A stretch of DNA of 44,414 nucleotides from Candidatus Peribacteraceae bacterium (lineage in GTDB: Bacteria > Patescibacteriota > Gracilibacteria > Peribacterales > Peribacteraceae), in the NCBI GenBank assembly GCA_028707875.1, contig JAQWAC010000006.1:1-44414 (forward strand), given 5' to 3'. The position numbers and the translations under genes were made by a program. Each line of letters starts with the position of its first letter. Positions within the stretch are counted from its first letter, which is position 1. Below are positions 20,102 to 30,353 of this stretch, in pieces. Under the pieces are notes generated by a model, which saw nothing but the letters and a program-made list of their open reading frames with translations, was not told the origin of the DNA and did no database searches.

Positions 20102-21103
20102 CTAGCGGAGCGCAACGAGCGTACGAACCAGAATGTCCGTCTCGATATTCACCTTTTCCCCCATGCGCTTCCCGCCGAGCGTCGTGGACGCGAGCGTTGT
20201 CGGAATGAGGGCAACCGTGAAGGTTTCCGGACCGGCCTCCGCAACCGTGAGTGAAATACCGTCGACGGCAACGGACCCCTTGGGGATGATCCATTTCCGG
20301 AGATCGGGAGGGACGCGGATGGTGAGACGGATGTCGCCCCCTCCCCTGCCCCTCCCCCGTTCCGGGAGAGGGGTGCCCTGAAGAGCAGCTGTAATGATTT
20401 GCATTGCACCTTCGATGTTGCACTCCACGTCCTCAGCTTTCAAATGCACCAGCCGAATGCCACGTGCGATTAATTCATCTTCCCTGTCTTCGTCATACTC
20501 CTTTTGCATCTTATGAATGCCCCCATCAATTTCAATACCAACCTTGTTTTTCTCGCAGTAGAAATCCAGAATGAATCTCCCCACCGGTCTCTGCCGCCTG
20601 AAATGAACACCCAACTGATGATCCTGTAAACGCTTCCATAACATGGACTCACTTTTTGTTGCTCTCACGCGCAACTCTCGGGCCTTGTCGACTATTGATC
20701 TTGACGGATATGTCTTCTCTCCTCGCCCCCTCTTCACGGCCTCCCCCTCTCCCCCGCAGGGGGGAGGGGGCTGGGGGGTGGGGGCGGAAATGACAGTTCC
20801 GACCCCCTCCACATGCCCCTGCACCACATGTCCTTCGAACCGTCCGTGCGCTGGCAGAGCGCGCTCGAGGTTCACCGAATCACCGGCCGACAAACCGCCA
20901 ATCGTCGTCTTCGCAATCGTCTCCGGCATGACATCGAACGTGAGCGAACGGGCATCCATGACCGAAACGGTCAGACACACGCCGGAAACGGAGACGCTCG
21001 ACCCAAGCTTGATGTCATCGAATAGCACGGGGCGCTCCAGAACAAGAAGCCCTTTATCCGTCTTCAAAACCCGTGCCGTCGCCTCGATGATTCCGGTGAA
21101 CAT
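20102..21103 (-). CDS. ribE: Riboflavin synthase with in-frame DUF559-domain insertion
   Basis: [12 protein letters not shown]...[13 protein letters not shown]...[15 protein letters not shown] then DUF559 insert then [53 protein letters not shown]; start at MFTGI. Confidence 0.9.
   Translation of the reverse strand: MFTGIIEATARVLKTDKGLLVLERPVLFDDIKLGSSVSVSGVCLTVSVMDARSLTFDVMPETIAKTTIGGLSAGDSVNLERALPAHGRFEGHVVQGHVEGVGTVISAPTPQPPPPCGGEGEAVKRGRGEKTYPSRSIVDKARELRVRATKSESMLWKRLQDHQLGVHFRRQRPVGRFILDFYCEKNKVGIEIDGGIHKMQKEYDEDREDELIARGIRLVHLKAEDVECNIEGAMQIITAALQGTPLPERGRGRGGGDIRLTIRVPPDLRKWIIPKGSVAVDGISLTVAEAGPETFTVALIPTTLASTTLGGKRMGEKVNIETDILVRTLVALR
20336..20785 (-). mobile_element. DUF559-encoding insertion element inside ribE, about 450 bp
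   Basis: Coding strand runs GCCCCCACCCCCCAGCCCCCTCCCCCC...GAACGGGGGAGGGGCAGGGGAGGGGGC; encodes [87 protein letters not shown]. Confidence 0.75.
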
Positions 21104-21194
21104 CGCTGACATTGTACGTGAAATACTGGACTTTCCCTGTTGAAATGTTCCCCTTTCCTTCCTCTGACTCTCTCCTCGTTTCACCCCTGGAGTC

Positions 21195-21255
21195 TGGACA
21201 AGACTCAAAAATTTTGCTAAGCTGGCTTCTCAGCCGCGCGTGCGCGGCGTTTTTT
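21195..21255 (+). promoter_or_regulatory. Putative uvrA promoter and short terminator-like leader hairpin
   Basis: TGGACA-17-TAAGCT (21195-21223), hairpin CCGCGC-GT-GCGCGG (21234-21247), T6 (21250-21255). Confidence 0.5.
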
Positions 21256-21273
21256 GTTATTACACACTTATTC

Positions 21274-24198
21274 ATGGATGCAATCATCGTCAAAGGCGCC
21301 AAAATGCACAACCTCAAGAATGTGGATGTGACCATTCCGCGGAATAAGCTGACCGTGATTACAGGGCTCTCCGGTTCGGGCAAGTCCTCGCTCGCGTTCG
21401 ATACGATCTTCGCGGAAGGACAACGGCGGTACGTGGAGAGTCTCTCCGCCTACGCGCGTCAGTTCATCGCCCAGATGGAGAAGCCGGAGGTGGAGTCGAT
21501 CGAGGGACTGAGTCCCGCCATTTCCATCGATCAGAAAACCTCGGCGCGGAATCCCCGTTCCACCGTGGGAACCGTGACGGAAATATACGACTACATGCGC
21601 CTCCTCTGGGCCAAAGCGGGACGCGTGCATTGCACCGTCTGCCACAAGGAACTCGCGCAGCAATCGTCCACGCAGATCATCGACGCCATCGCACACCTCC
21701 CGGAAGGGACGAAAATATTCCTGCTCGCACCGGTGATCGAGGGCCGCAAGGGATCGCACGTGAAGATCCTCGATTCCATCAAACGTGAGGGGTTCGTCCG
21801 CATGCGCGTGGACGGCCGGATCATGACGACGGACGAGGACGTGGAACTGGATCCCAAGAAAGCCCATACGATTGAGATCGTCGTCGATCGTCTCATCGTA
21901 AAAGACATGGAAGTGAAGGAGAAGGAAACGAATCCAAATCGCTCGCGACTTGCGGATTCCGTGGAACTCTGCATCAAGAAAGCGGAGGGGTCGATCATCG
22001 TGCTGGACGCGGATACAAACAAGGAAACGCGCTTCTCCGAGCGCTTCGTCTGTCCGGAACATCCCAATGAAGCCGTCGCCCGGCTGGAGCCGCGGAGTTT
22101 CTCTTTCAATTCCCCACACGGCGCGTGCGACGTCTGTCACGGACTCGGCGCAATCCTGCAGGTGGACGAGGCGGCGCTCGTGCCGAACCCGCGCCTCTCG
22201 CTCGCGGAAGGCGCGATTCACCCGTGGGCCACATCCGTCTCACGTATGGGTTTCATGTCAAAGATCCTGGAGGCCGTGGCGGAAGCATGCGGCTTCAGCA
22301 TGAACACCCCGTGGCAGGAACTGCAGGACGAAGTGAGAAACATCATCCTGCACGGTCTTCCGGAAAAGAAACTCACGGTCACGATGGAGAGCGGGAAATT
22401 CGACGGTCACTACGAAACCACGTTCGAAGGGGTGATCCCCAATCTGGAACGCCGGCACCGCGAGACGGACTCGAGCTACGTCCGCCAGCAGATCGAGGAA
22501 TACATGCTGGAGCTCCCCTGCCCTTCGTGCGAAGGTCGCAGACTGAAGAAGGAAATTCTGGGTGTGACGGTGGGGGGCAAGAACATCGTGGACACGACGG
22601 ACCTGAGTGTGAGTGGAGCGAAGGAATTCTTCGAAAATCTCATTCCCGCGAAGACAAACGGCCACAAGCCAATGGCCACAAGCTCAACACAGGCAGGCAG
22701 AGACATGGCAGCCACCCTCTCTGAGTACGAATTCGCCGTGGTGAGCAAAGTGCTCAAGGAGATCATCGCGCGTCTCAGCTTCCTCGAAAACGTCGGCCTC
22801 ACCTACCTGACGCTCTCGCGCTCGGCCGCCACCCTCTCCGGCGGGGAAGCGCAACGCATCCGGCTCGCAACGCAGATCGGCTCCGCGCTGCAGGGTGTCC
22901 TCTACGTCCTCGACGAACCGAGCATCGGACTCCATCAGCGTGACAATGCCAAACTCATCGCCACACTCGTCCGGCTCCGCGATTTGGGCAACACCGTGAT
23001 CGTCGTGGAACACGATGAGGAAACGATGCGCTCGGCGGATTACCTGCTGGAAATCGGACCCGGTGCGGGCAAGTACGGCGGCGAAATCATCGCGGAGGGA
23101 ACCATCGAAGAAGTCGTGAAGAATGCCAAGTCCGTCACGGGGCAGTACCTGAGCGGAAAGAAGTCCATTCCCGTGCCCGACAATCGCCGCAAAGGAAACG
23201 GCAAGATGCTCACCATCAAGGATGCGCACCACCACCACCTGCAGCACCTGGATGTCTCCCTGCCGCTCGGAACCTTCATCGGCGTCACGGGCATTTCCGG
23301 ATCGGGCAAATCAAGCCTCATCCACGGCATTCTGGGCCCCGAACTCCTGCGCGTCCTCAACGGAGCCAAAACCCGCGCCGCGGACTCCGGCCCCGTCGAA
23401 GGGCTGCAACATCTGGACAAAGCGATCGTCATCGACCAATCCCCCATCGGACGAACCCCGCGCTCCAACCCCGCGACCTATACCGGCCTCTTCACGGAAA
23501 TCCGCGATGTTTTTTCTTCCCTCCCGGAATCCAAACTCCGCGGGTACAAGACCGGACGCTTCAGCTTCAACGTGAAGGGCGGCCGCTGCGAGGACTGCGA
23601 GGGCGACGGGCTCAAGCGGATCGAGATGCACTTCCTGCCGGACGTCTTCGTCACGTGCGAGACCTGCAAGGGCAAGCGCTACAACCGGGAGACGCTGGAG
23701 ATCACGTACAAAGGGAAGAACATCGCCGACGCACTCGACATGACCGTGAAGGAGGCGCTCGATTTCTTCTCCGCCATCCCCTCGATCAAGAAGAAACTGC
23801 AGACGCTCGAGGACGTGGGACTGGGTTACCTGCACCTCGGCCAGAGCGCCACGACACTCTCCGGCGGAGAGGCGCAGCGCGTGAAGCTCGCAACCGAGCT
23901 CACCAAGCGCGCCACCGGCAAGACGTTCTACATTCTGGACGAGCCAACGACAGGGCTGCACTTCGACGACATCGCCCGCCTGCTCGATGTCCTCCAACGC
24001 CTCGTCGACAAGGGCAACACCGTCCTCGTGATTGAGCACAACCTCGACGTCATCAAATCAGTCGATCATGTTCTCGACTTGGGTCCGGAAGGAGGAGACG
24101 GCGGCGGACTGATCGTCGCAAAAGGCACGCCGGAAGAAGTGGCGAAGACCAAAGGCAGCTTCACGGGGGAGTATCTGAAGAAGATGCTGAAGGCGTAA
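21274..24198 (+). CDS. uvrA: Excinuclease ABC subunit A
   Basis: [34 protein letters not shown]; two ABC ATPase halves with LSGGEAQR; CxxC zinc motifs; [10 protein letters not shown]. Confidence 0.97.
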   Translation: MDAIIVKGAKMHNLKNVDVTIPRNKLTVITGLSGSGKSSLAFDTIFAEGQRRYVESLSAYARQFIAQMEKPEVESIEGLSPAISIDQKTSARNPRSTVGTVTEIYDYMRLLWAKAGRVHCTVCHKELAQQSSTQIIDAIAHLPEGTKIFLLAPVIEGRKGSHVKILDSIKREGFVRMRVDGRIMTTDEDVELDPKKAHTIEIVVDRLIVKDMEVKEKETNPNRSRLADSVELCIKKAEGSIIVLDADTNKETRFSERFVCPEHPNEAVARLEPRSFSFNSPHGACDVCHGLGAILQVDEAALVPNPRLSLAEGAIHPWATSVSRMGFMSKILEAVAEACGFSMNTPWQELQDEVRNIILHGLPEKKLTVTMESGKFDGHYETTFEGVIPNLERRHRETDSSYVRQQIEEYMLELPCPSCEGRRLKKEILGVTVGGKNIVDTTDLSVSGAKEFFENLIPAKTNGHKPMATSSTQAGRDMAATLSEYEFAVVSKVLKEIIARLSFLENVGLTYLTLSRSAATLSGGEAQRIRLATQIGSALQGVLYVLDEPSIGLHQRDNAKLIATLVRLRDLGNTVIVVEHDEETMRSADYLLEIGPGAGKYGGEIIAEGTIEEVVKNAKSVTGQYLSGKKSIPVPDNRRKGNGKMLTIKDAHHHHLQHLDVSLPLGTFIGVTGISGSGKSSLIHGILGPELLRVLNGAKTRAADSGPVEGLQHLDKAIVIDQSPIGRTPRSNPATYTGLFTEIRDVFSSLPESKLRGYKTGRFSFNVKGGRCEDCEGDGLKRIEMHFLPDVFVTCETCKGKRYNRETLEITYKGKNIADALDMTVKEALDFFSAIPSIKKKLQTLEDVGLGYLHLGQSATTLSGGEAQRVKLATELTKRATGKTFYILDEPTTGLHFDDIARLLDVLQRLVDKGNTVLVIEHNLDVIKSVDHVLDLGPEGGDGGGLIVAKGTPEEVAKTKGSFTGEYLKKMLKA

Positions 24199-24306
24199 AG
24201 ATAAGAACGTAGAAAATGGGGGCCCGCCGCCACCCTCCTTCGCTCCTGCGGAGCTTCGTAAGGGCAGGCGAGATGAATGGGAAACCCCTGCCAAATCGTA
24301 ACCAAT

Positions 24307-24394
24307 GCGCGAAGGCAGGCTCCGCCTGCCTGGAGCGCCACCTTTGAAGGGAAAGAGAGCCCGTGAGAGGAAACCGATCAGGTTTCCTTTCACG
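24307..24394. repeat. Dispersed ~89-nt two-hairpin element, copy 2
   Basis: GCGCGA-[AGGCAGGC TCC GCCTGCCT]-GGAGCGCCACCTTTGAAGGGAAAGAGAGCC-[CGTGAGAGGAAACC GATCA GGTTTCCTTTCACG]. Confidence 0.8.
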
Positions 24395-24396
24395 CA

Positions 24397-24951
24397 TTAC
24401 TCCTTCCACTTAATGCTACACCCGATCGCATTCACCTCCTGCACCGGCGGATCTTTTCCTTCCACAAGGGCATTGATCGCATTCCAGAGATTCTTCGCCG
24501 TGACCTGATCGGGGTGCTCCCAGTTGTTATCCACGCGTCCTTTGTACTGAAGCTTGCGGTGCCGGTCGAAGACGAAACAATGAGGCGTGCAGAGCGCCCC
24601 GAACGACTTGGCGACTTCCTGTGATTCGTCGAAACAGTATGGACACGGATAGCCCTTCGCCTCGTAGCGCTTCTTCATCTCCTCGAAGGAATCTTCGGGA
24701 TAGTCCGTCGCATCATTGCTGTTGATGAGGATGAATTGCACCCCCTCCTGATCGAAGTGCTCCGCGAGCGCGATCAAACGGTCCTCGTACGCCTGCGCGT
24801 AGGGACAATGATTGCAGGTGAAGACCACCACGAGAACGGGGTCTTTGATCGTCTTCGTATCCACCGTCATGCCGTCCGTCGCGGGAAGCCGGAAGTGCGG
24901 AAGCGGATCATCGATGTTCAGAACCGACGAATTGTCGTTGATGAGCACCAT
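24397..24951 (-). CDS. Thioredoxin-family / AhpC-TSA-like protein
   Basis: LPATDGMTVDTKTIKDPVLVVVFTCNHCPYAQAYEDRLIALAEHF; CTPHCFVFDRHRKLQYKGRVD. Confidence 0.88.
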   Translation of the reverse strand: MVLINDNSSVLNIDDPLPHFRLPATDGMTVDTKTIKDPVLVVVFTCNHCPYAQAYEDRLIALAEHFDQEGVQFILINSNDATDYPEDSFEEMKKRYEAKGYPCPYCFDESQEVAKSFGALCTPHCFVFDRHRKLQYKGRVDNNWEHPDQVTAKNLWNAINALVEGKDPPVQEVNAIGCSIKWKE

Positions 24952-24991
24952 GGAGAGAATGGGAAGGAACCTCTAGTATACACTCCCCACG

Positions 24992-25480
24992 ATGTCGTCT
25001 TTCAAACGCCATTTCACCGCCACCGCATTCATCGTCGATTCGCACAATCGCACACTCCTGTTATGGCACAAACGGCTGCAGCGCTGGATGCCGCCGGGGG
25101 GACACGTGGACGAGAACGAGGCGCCTGAAGAGACCGCGCGCCGCGAGTGCAAGGAAGAGACGGGACTCGATGTCGAAATCATCGGAGAGCATCAGGAGGA
25201 TATGTTCACCGACAATCCCGAAGAAGGCGGTATGCTGAAAAAGCCCATCGCACTCCTGCTCGAAAATATTCCGGCAAGTCCCGAGCGCGGCGAACCGGCC
25301 CATCAGCACATGGACTTTGTCTATCTCGCCCGCCCCGTCGATGAATCGCAGGAACTCACACTCGCGAAAGAGGAAGGAGACGAAATGCGATGGTTCTCAT
25401 CCGCGGAGATTGAACATCTCAATGAACGGACTGAGATCTTTTCGAATGTGAAATCCTACATCCTCAGCATTCTCCCCTAA
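24992..25480 (+). CDS. NUDIX hydrolase
   Basis: Nudix box variant GGHVDENEAPEETARRECKEETGLDVE. Confidence 0.94.
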   Translation: MSSFKRHFTATAFIVDSHNRTLLLWHKRLQRWMPPGGHVDENEAPEETARRECKEETGLDVEIIGEHQEDMFTDNPEEGGMLKKPIALLLENIPASPERGEPAHQHMDFVYLARPVDESQELTLAKEEGDEMRWFSSAEIEHLNERTEIFSNVKSYILSILP

Positions 25481-25583
25481 CCTTAACCCTATCCTCAACC
25501 TTCCCCCCTCGCCCTCATCGGCGTCCGGAAGGGAAAAATCGGCTCCCCTTTGGGCCGAAAATGGCGTACACTGCTTCTTCTGT

Positions 25584-28352
25584 ATGCAGTGGAATGAGTT
25601 TTATCCGCATATTCGGCACCTCTCGACGAACGATCAGGAAACTGTCCGGAAAGCGTTTGATCTCTGCGTAAGCGCTCATGCGGGACAAAAACGTAAATCC
25701 GGCGAACCCTACGCCTCTCACCCCGTCGCCGTGGCGGAAATCCTGGCGGGAATGGGCGCTGACAAAGACACGCTGGTCGCCGCGCTCCTCCACGATGTTC
25801 TGGAAGACACATCCACTCATGCCTCGGATCTTGTTCCGCTGTTCGGTCAGGCAACCGTGGATCTGATCGAAGGAGTGACCAAGCTCGATGATGAAGAAAT
25901 CCGCGCACACCCCACACTGGATGAAGAGATCGAATCGCTCCGGAAAATGATCACGGCCATGCAAAAAGATGTCCGGCTCATGGTCATCAAACTGGCTGAC
26001 CGTTTGCACAACATGCGCACGATTTCCTTCCTCTCCCCCAAGCGTCAGGGCGAGTTCGCGCAGGAAACACTGGATATTTATGTGAAAATCGCCGATCGCA
26101 TGAGCATGCAGGATTTTCGCGATGCGCTGGAAGGCCTCTGCCTGCAAATCCTGGAACCCGCAACCTTCGCTCAGTTGCAGGAGCAGCGCGAACAAAACAA
26201 GATTCAGGGCGAAGAGATCATCGATTCGATGCGTCACAACCTTGAGGTCGCGGAAGAGCGCCTTCCGGAAGGGAGCGAACTGCGGTTTGAGCATAAAACA
26301 TGGAATCATCTCAGGAACCGCCTCACGTCTCCCGATCCCGTGGTGGGGAAGCGATCCGCCCTCACCGTTGTGCTCCTCTGCGACTCGGTTCCGCAGTGCT
26401 ACTCCATCCTCGGCATTCTCCACCAGCAATGGCCCCATGAGATCCTCTCCTTCAAGGATTTCATCAGTGCGCCGGCAGTCAACAGGTATCGCGGTCTGCA
26501 CACCACCGTCATTCTTCCGCACGGCATGCGCGTGCGCTGCAAAATCCGCACCCGTGAGATGCACGACTACGCCCGCAAAGGCATTACGATGTTCTGCTTC
26601 AACCGGAAGACCACCGGACTCCGGCATTTCCTTCCATGGGCGGAGCACATCTCCCCCGTCTCCGCGGACACGGCGCAGAAGAGCAGCGAATTCTGGGAGA
26701 GCCTGCAAAATGACATTCTGGGAAGATCCATCCTCATTTACGGGCCCGATGGTTCCGCGGTTCAGTTGCCCAAAGGGGCAACGGCGCTCGACGGGGCATT
26801 CTTTCTCCTGAAAGAGAAAGCGCTGCGCACGGAATCCATCGCCGTCAACGGAATCGTCGTTCCATTCTTCACTCCGCTCTCCCAGTCCGTGGCGCTCTCC
26901 ATCGTACTGACGGAGAACCGCACGCTGAACCGGTCATGGCTGGAGTGGGTGCAAACGGGATTCGCGACCGCCACCATCCGCAAGTCGCTCGGCGCGGAAT
27001 CCGTGGAGAAGAAAATATCCCAGGGGCGTTCGCTTCTGGAGCAGGCCATGATTCAACAATCCCGCGGCTATCTCTCGGAATTCCGCGAGCAGGACATCCT
27101 GCGCGGCTTTGAGTCACTCGGATACACATCGCTCTCGCAAGCCTACATCGCCATTACGGACGGCCATCTGGACCCGGAGTTGGCCGTGAGCGCCATATTC
27201 CGGCCACGGAGCGGCGGCGCGCCGGGCGTTCTCTTCCGGCAACCCTGCGTCATCACCTTCTCACTGTCCGCTTATTCCCTCGCCATTGTTGAGCGCTTTC
27301 TGCCCATTGAAAAAAAATATCACCTCTCCATTAATGATTTTCAGATCATCCCCAAGCGCAGGAAATCCGCGCGGATCAGTTTCCGGTGCCCTCTCACCCC
27401 CGACGAACAACGATCCATTGCCGCGGAACTCCGCGCCGCCGGTGCGGAGGGGGTCTCGGTGAGCCCCGCACATTCGATAGTGAAGCATATCTTCGCCCTC
27501 GTGCTCATCTTTTCATTGTGGGGACTGGATCCCGTCTTCGCATGGAAACTCATCCACATCCACCAGATTGCGGCGCTGGATCTCACGATTGTGCGCTTCC
27601 TTTCCCTTACGGGATTGGGTGCGTTCTTCCTTACATGGACCACCATACGACTTCCCCTCCGTCAGGCGCGTCTTCCGCTCAAGAGTCTTTCGTTCTGGAC
27701 CTCCGCTCTTGCGCTCCTCACTGTCGCACTCTCCACATACACGTCCCTGCAGGAGACTCCCGCCACGCACTACACGCTCCTGATGACTTCCGCAGGCGTG
27801 ATTCTCACCAGCATCGTCCACTGGCGGCGTTGGAAGACCATGATCCTCACCTGGCTTCTCCTCGTCACGGGATCGGTCATTCTCATCGCCGATTCTTCCG
27901 CATGGTCCGCAAAGGGCGTTGTGACGACTCTCCTCGCAGTGGGCGCGTTCACACTCTTTTCAGTGGCCAGTGAACGCTACAAACGTCTGGAGCACGTGGA
28001 TGTCCGCGCCGCACAGTACTTCTTCTCGCTCTCCGTGGTCTGCGCCATCGGCGTCCTGCCCTTCTTCCTCTGGTCGGAAATGGGTCAGTATGCCCCGTCC
28101 ACTCTGGCACAGATGATTCTCTTCAGCATCGTCTTCACGGGACTGCCGTACTACATTTACTACTATGTTCTGTCCCATCAGGAAATTGATGTGGTGATGC
28201 GCTTCTCTTTCGCCCTCATCTTCGTGACACTGGCGGGGCAGATGCTCATCGGCGGCGCCGTCGCATGGCAGCCCATTGCGCTCCCCCTGCTGCTGATCAC
28301 CACGGGCGCACTCCTCCCCCTCCTCCGCCGTCGTCCTTCCCCGTCAATGTGA
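25584..28352 (+). CDS. RelA/SpoT-like protein (HD hydrolase, degenerate synthetase, TGS) with C-terminal multi-TM EamA-like region
   Basis: KRKSGEPYASHPVAVAEILAGM, LLHDVLEDT, KLADRLHNMRT; RelA_SpoT-like FKDFISAPAVNRYRGLHTTV; TGS-like LPKGATALDGAFFL; about 10 hydrophobic segments from ~27480 on. Confidence 0.88.
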   Translation: MQWNEFYPHIRHLSTNDQETVRKAFDLCVSAHAGQKRKSGEPYASHPVAVAEILAGMGADKDTLVAALLHDVLEDTSTHASDLVPLFGQATVDLIEGVTKLDDEEIRAHPTLDEEIESLRKMITAMQKDVRLMVIKLADRLHNMRTISFLSPKRQGEFAQETLDIYVKIADRMSMQDFRDALEGLCLQILEPATFAQLQEQREQNKIQGEEIIDSMRHNLEVAEERLPEGSELRFEHKTWNHLRNRLTSPDPVVGKRSALTVVLLCDSVPQCYSILGILHQQWPHEILSFKDFISAPAVNRYRGLHTTVILPHGMRVRCKIRTREMHDYARKGITMFCFNRKTTGLRHFLPWAEHISPVSADTAQKSSEFWESLQNDILGRSILIYGPDGSAVQLPKGATALDGAFFLLKEKALRTESIAVNGIVVPFFTPLSQSVALSIVLTENRTLNRSWLEWVQTGFATATIRKSLGAESVEKKISQGRSLLEQAMIQQSRGYLSEFREQDILRGFESLGYTSLSQAYIAITDGHLDPELAVSAIFRPRSGGAPGVLFRQPCVITFSLSAYSLAIVERFLPIEKKYHLSINDFQIIPKRRKSARISFRCPLTPDEQRSIAAELRAAGAEGVSVSPAHSIVKHIFALVLIFSLWGLDPVFAWKLIHIHQIAALDLTIVRFLSLTGLGAFFLTWTTIRLPLRQARLPLKSLSFWTSALALLTVALSTYTSLQETPATHYTLLMTSAGVILTSIVHWRRWKTMILTWLLLVTGSVILIADSSAWSAKGVVTTLLAVGAFTLFSVASERYKRLEHVDVRAAQYFFSLSVVCAIGVLPFFLWSEMGQYAPSTLAQMILFSIVFTGLPYYIYYYVLSHQEIDVVMRFSFALIFVTLAGQMLIGGAVAWQPIALPLLLITTGALLPLLRRRPSPSM

Positions 28353-28370
28353 CACCGAGGCCGTGCCCCC

Positions 28371-29513
28371 TCACCACGTGATTTTTTGCTGATTGGCGGC
28401 ATCGATTTCCTTGCTTGCCTGTTGCACCGTTGAAAGTTTGCCAAGCATCCATCCTTCCGTGGAACGGATGCGCACTGTTTCCGCCGCCTTCCCCGCCCCC
28501 CCCGGCAGTTCCCGTTCGGCCAGAACGGGGCTCAAGCGCGTTCCGATGTCACGAAGACCGCGCCGGTGGAAGAAATGCAGACTGGCATCATTATTCCCCT
28601 GCGGAACACTCAAAGGCCCACCCCTCCTCTGCTCAAAAACCTGCAGCCCCTTATGGCGATAGAGCAGAATCCACTCATACTGCTTTCGTACCCACTCCGT
28701 ACAGAGCTGCGTGAACAAAATGGAAGCGGCGCCCGGAGATTCCGGATCCGCATTCAGCGTGTCAAAGAGAAGGATTCTGTTCGCAGCCTGCTCCAAGGAA
28801 CGCCTGTCGATTCCCTGATCCAGACTGATCTGCCCGACGGTTTTAAGAATCTGTCTGACGGAAACATCGTTACGACGTGTTCGGCTGTCCGCTTGCGGCA
28901 GGAGGGATTCCGCCCATGTCGCCCAAGCCAGCACCTTTCGTTGCGAGGCGGCCGGAGTGAACAACATTTCCCCTGCATCCGTCTTGGGGGAGAGCACCGC
29001 ACCTCGGTAGACCGGTTGCAGCCTGGTTCTTTTGCAGATGTCATCTTTGCCGGTTCTGCGCTGCAAGCCGAGTGGAACATCCCGCAGCAACTGATCGCGG
29101 ACGGAGAGTTCGGCAGTACGGGGATCCTCCACATTCACCGGAGCCCTTGAGAATTCATGGAGCATACCCGTCACCTTTTTGCCTTGTTTTTGCATGGTCC
29201 TCTGCAGGTCCGCGAACGTTCCGTCACAAATGGCCTGAATGGCCTCCGCCGAAATCAGCGATCTGTTGTAACACCCCTCCACGCCATCCTCCCCCAGAAT
29301 GTCCGCCACCAGCATGCGCGATACCCTGGCCCTCTCCCACAGACACTTCCCCTCCCACGGACCGGGAATGTCCGACGTGCGAGCCCCCTCTCCTCGATCA
29401 TCATAGGGCAAACCGATAGCACGGATGAGCTGCTCCATACTCTCATCCAAAGGCACCGGTGGCTCGGAAGAGCCCGCGAAGTCCGGCCGGTTCTTTGACG
29501 AATCATCAGACAT
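28371..29513 (-). CDS. Hypothetical protein
   Basis: Long ORF MSDDSSKNRPDFAGSSEPPVPLDESMEQLIRAIGLPYDD...; no family recognised. Confidence 0.6.
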   Translation of the reverse strand: MSDDSSKNRPDFAGSSEPPVPLDESMEQLIRAIGLPYDDRGEGARTSDIPGPWEGKCLWERARVSRMLVADILGEDGVEGCYNRSLISAEAIQAICDGTFADLQRTMQKQGKKVTGMLHEFSRAPVNVEDPRTAELSVRDQLLRDVPLGLQRRTGKDDICKRTRLQPVYRGAVLSPKTDAGEMLFTPAASQRKVLAWATWAESLLPQADSRTRRNDVSVRQILKTVGQISLDQGIDRRSLEQAANRILLFDTLNADPESPGAASILFTQLCTEWVRKQYEWILLYRHKGLQVFEQRRGGPLSVPQGNNDASLHFFHRRGLRDIGTRLSPVLAERELPGGAGKAAETVRIRSTEGWMLGKLSTVQQASKEIDAANQQKITW

Positions 29514-29620
29514 AAGAGTCTCCCGGCACCGTGCCGGCAAGGGGCTGCCTACTATAGTGCGTTGAAATATGTTTATGCAATACTATTTGGCATAAATCAA
29601 CGGAGATCTCTCTTCGTCTG

Positions 29621-29639
29621 AAAAGCCCCTCTAGGGCTT
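29621..29639 (-). terminator. Intrinsic terminator overlapping the stop codon of the upstream minus-strand gene
   Basis: Minus strand AAGCCC-TAGAG-GGGCTTTT. Confidence 0.6.
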
Positions 29640-30353
29640 GGATTCAGCCTCCGGAACAAAATTGAACCTGCTTCGCACCGTCTCTATCAGAGACAGCCAC
29701 GTCTCCGCAACAACCTTCTGCACCTCCCGCTCCGCTTTGGGGACCGCCATGTTCACCGGCACGCGCCGATCGGATTCTGCGGCAATGATCCTCGTCATAG
29801 ACGCCAGAAGTTCACGCCGGTTCTCGAAGCCCGCCAATCCGGCAATCACTTCCAGCGCCCGCGGATGAATCTCCGCGTCTATCTTCTGCTCGAATCCTCT
29901 CAGGTGGCTGGCCAGCGTCCGGATCAGCATGCACCGCTTGTCCACTTCCTCCCGATCAATGGAACTGCCATTCGCAGGTGCGAGTGAATCCTGCCTCCTG
30001 TCCCCTCCGACATCAAAGCGCGGCGGTACGGGAACGTTCGCCCGGCTTCGGAGCAGATTCGCAATCTCCCTCCGATATGTCTTAATATCCCCGAAGAGGA
30101 TCTTCAGTTCCGCAAGTGCTCTCTGGTTTCTTTCAATCACGGAGTCCCCGGATTTCATCGGGTCGATGGTCGTGCGATCATGGTGAAGAGACGAGGAATC
30201 GCCGTTCCCCGCCCCTCTCTTCAGATCGAACTCCAACACGCTCTCCGGATCAGGCTCACCCAAAGACGCGGCGGTATGCACAACCGTATTCCCCAGCACA
30301 TCGTGCCGGGAAATGACGTTGTCCGAGCCGATACTGTTAGGGTCATTCTCCAC
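29631..30353 (-). CDS. Hypothetical protein (probable GTG start)
   Basis: 240-aa ORF, ENDPNSIGSDNVISRHDVLGNTVVHTAASLGEPDPES...; terminator at its 3' end. Confidence 0.55.
   Translation of the reverse strand: MENDPNSIGSDNVISRHDVLGNTVVHTAASLGEPDPESVLEFDLKRGAGNGDSSSLHHDRTTIDPMKSGDSVIERNQRALAELKILFGDIKTYRREIANLLRSRANVPVPPRFDVGGDRRQDSLAPANGSSIDREEVDKRCMLIRTLASHLRGFEQKIDAEIHPRALEVIAGLAGFENRRELLASMTRIIAAESDRRVPVNMAVPKAEREVQKVVAETWLSLIETVRSRFNFVPEAESKP

Noticed and set aside
20149-20652. Stand-alone DUF559 gene or frameshifted pseudogene in ribE
   Set aside because: The 368-aa frame is continuous through both riboflavin synthase halves and the DUF559 domain, so an in-frame insertion fits better.
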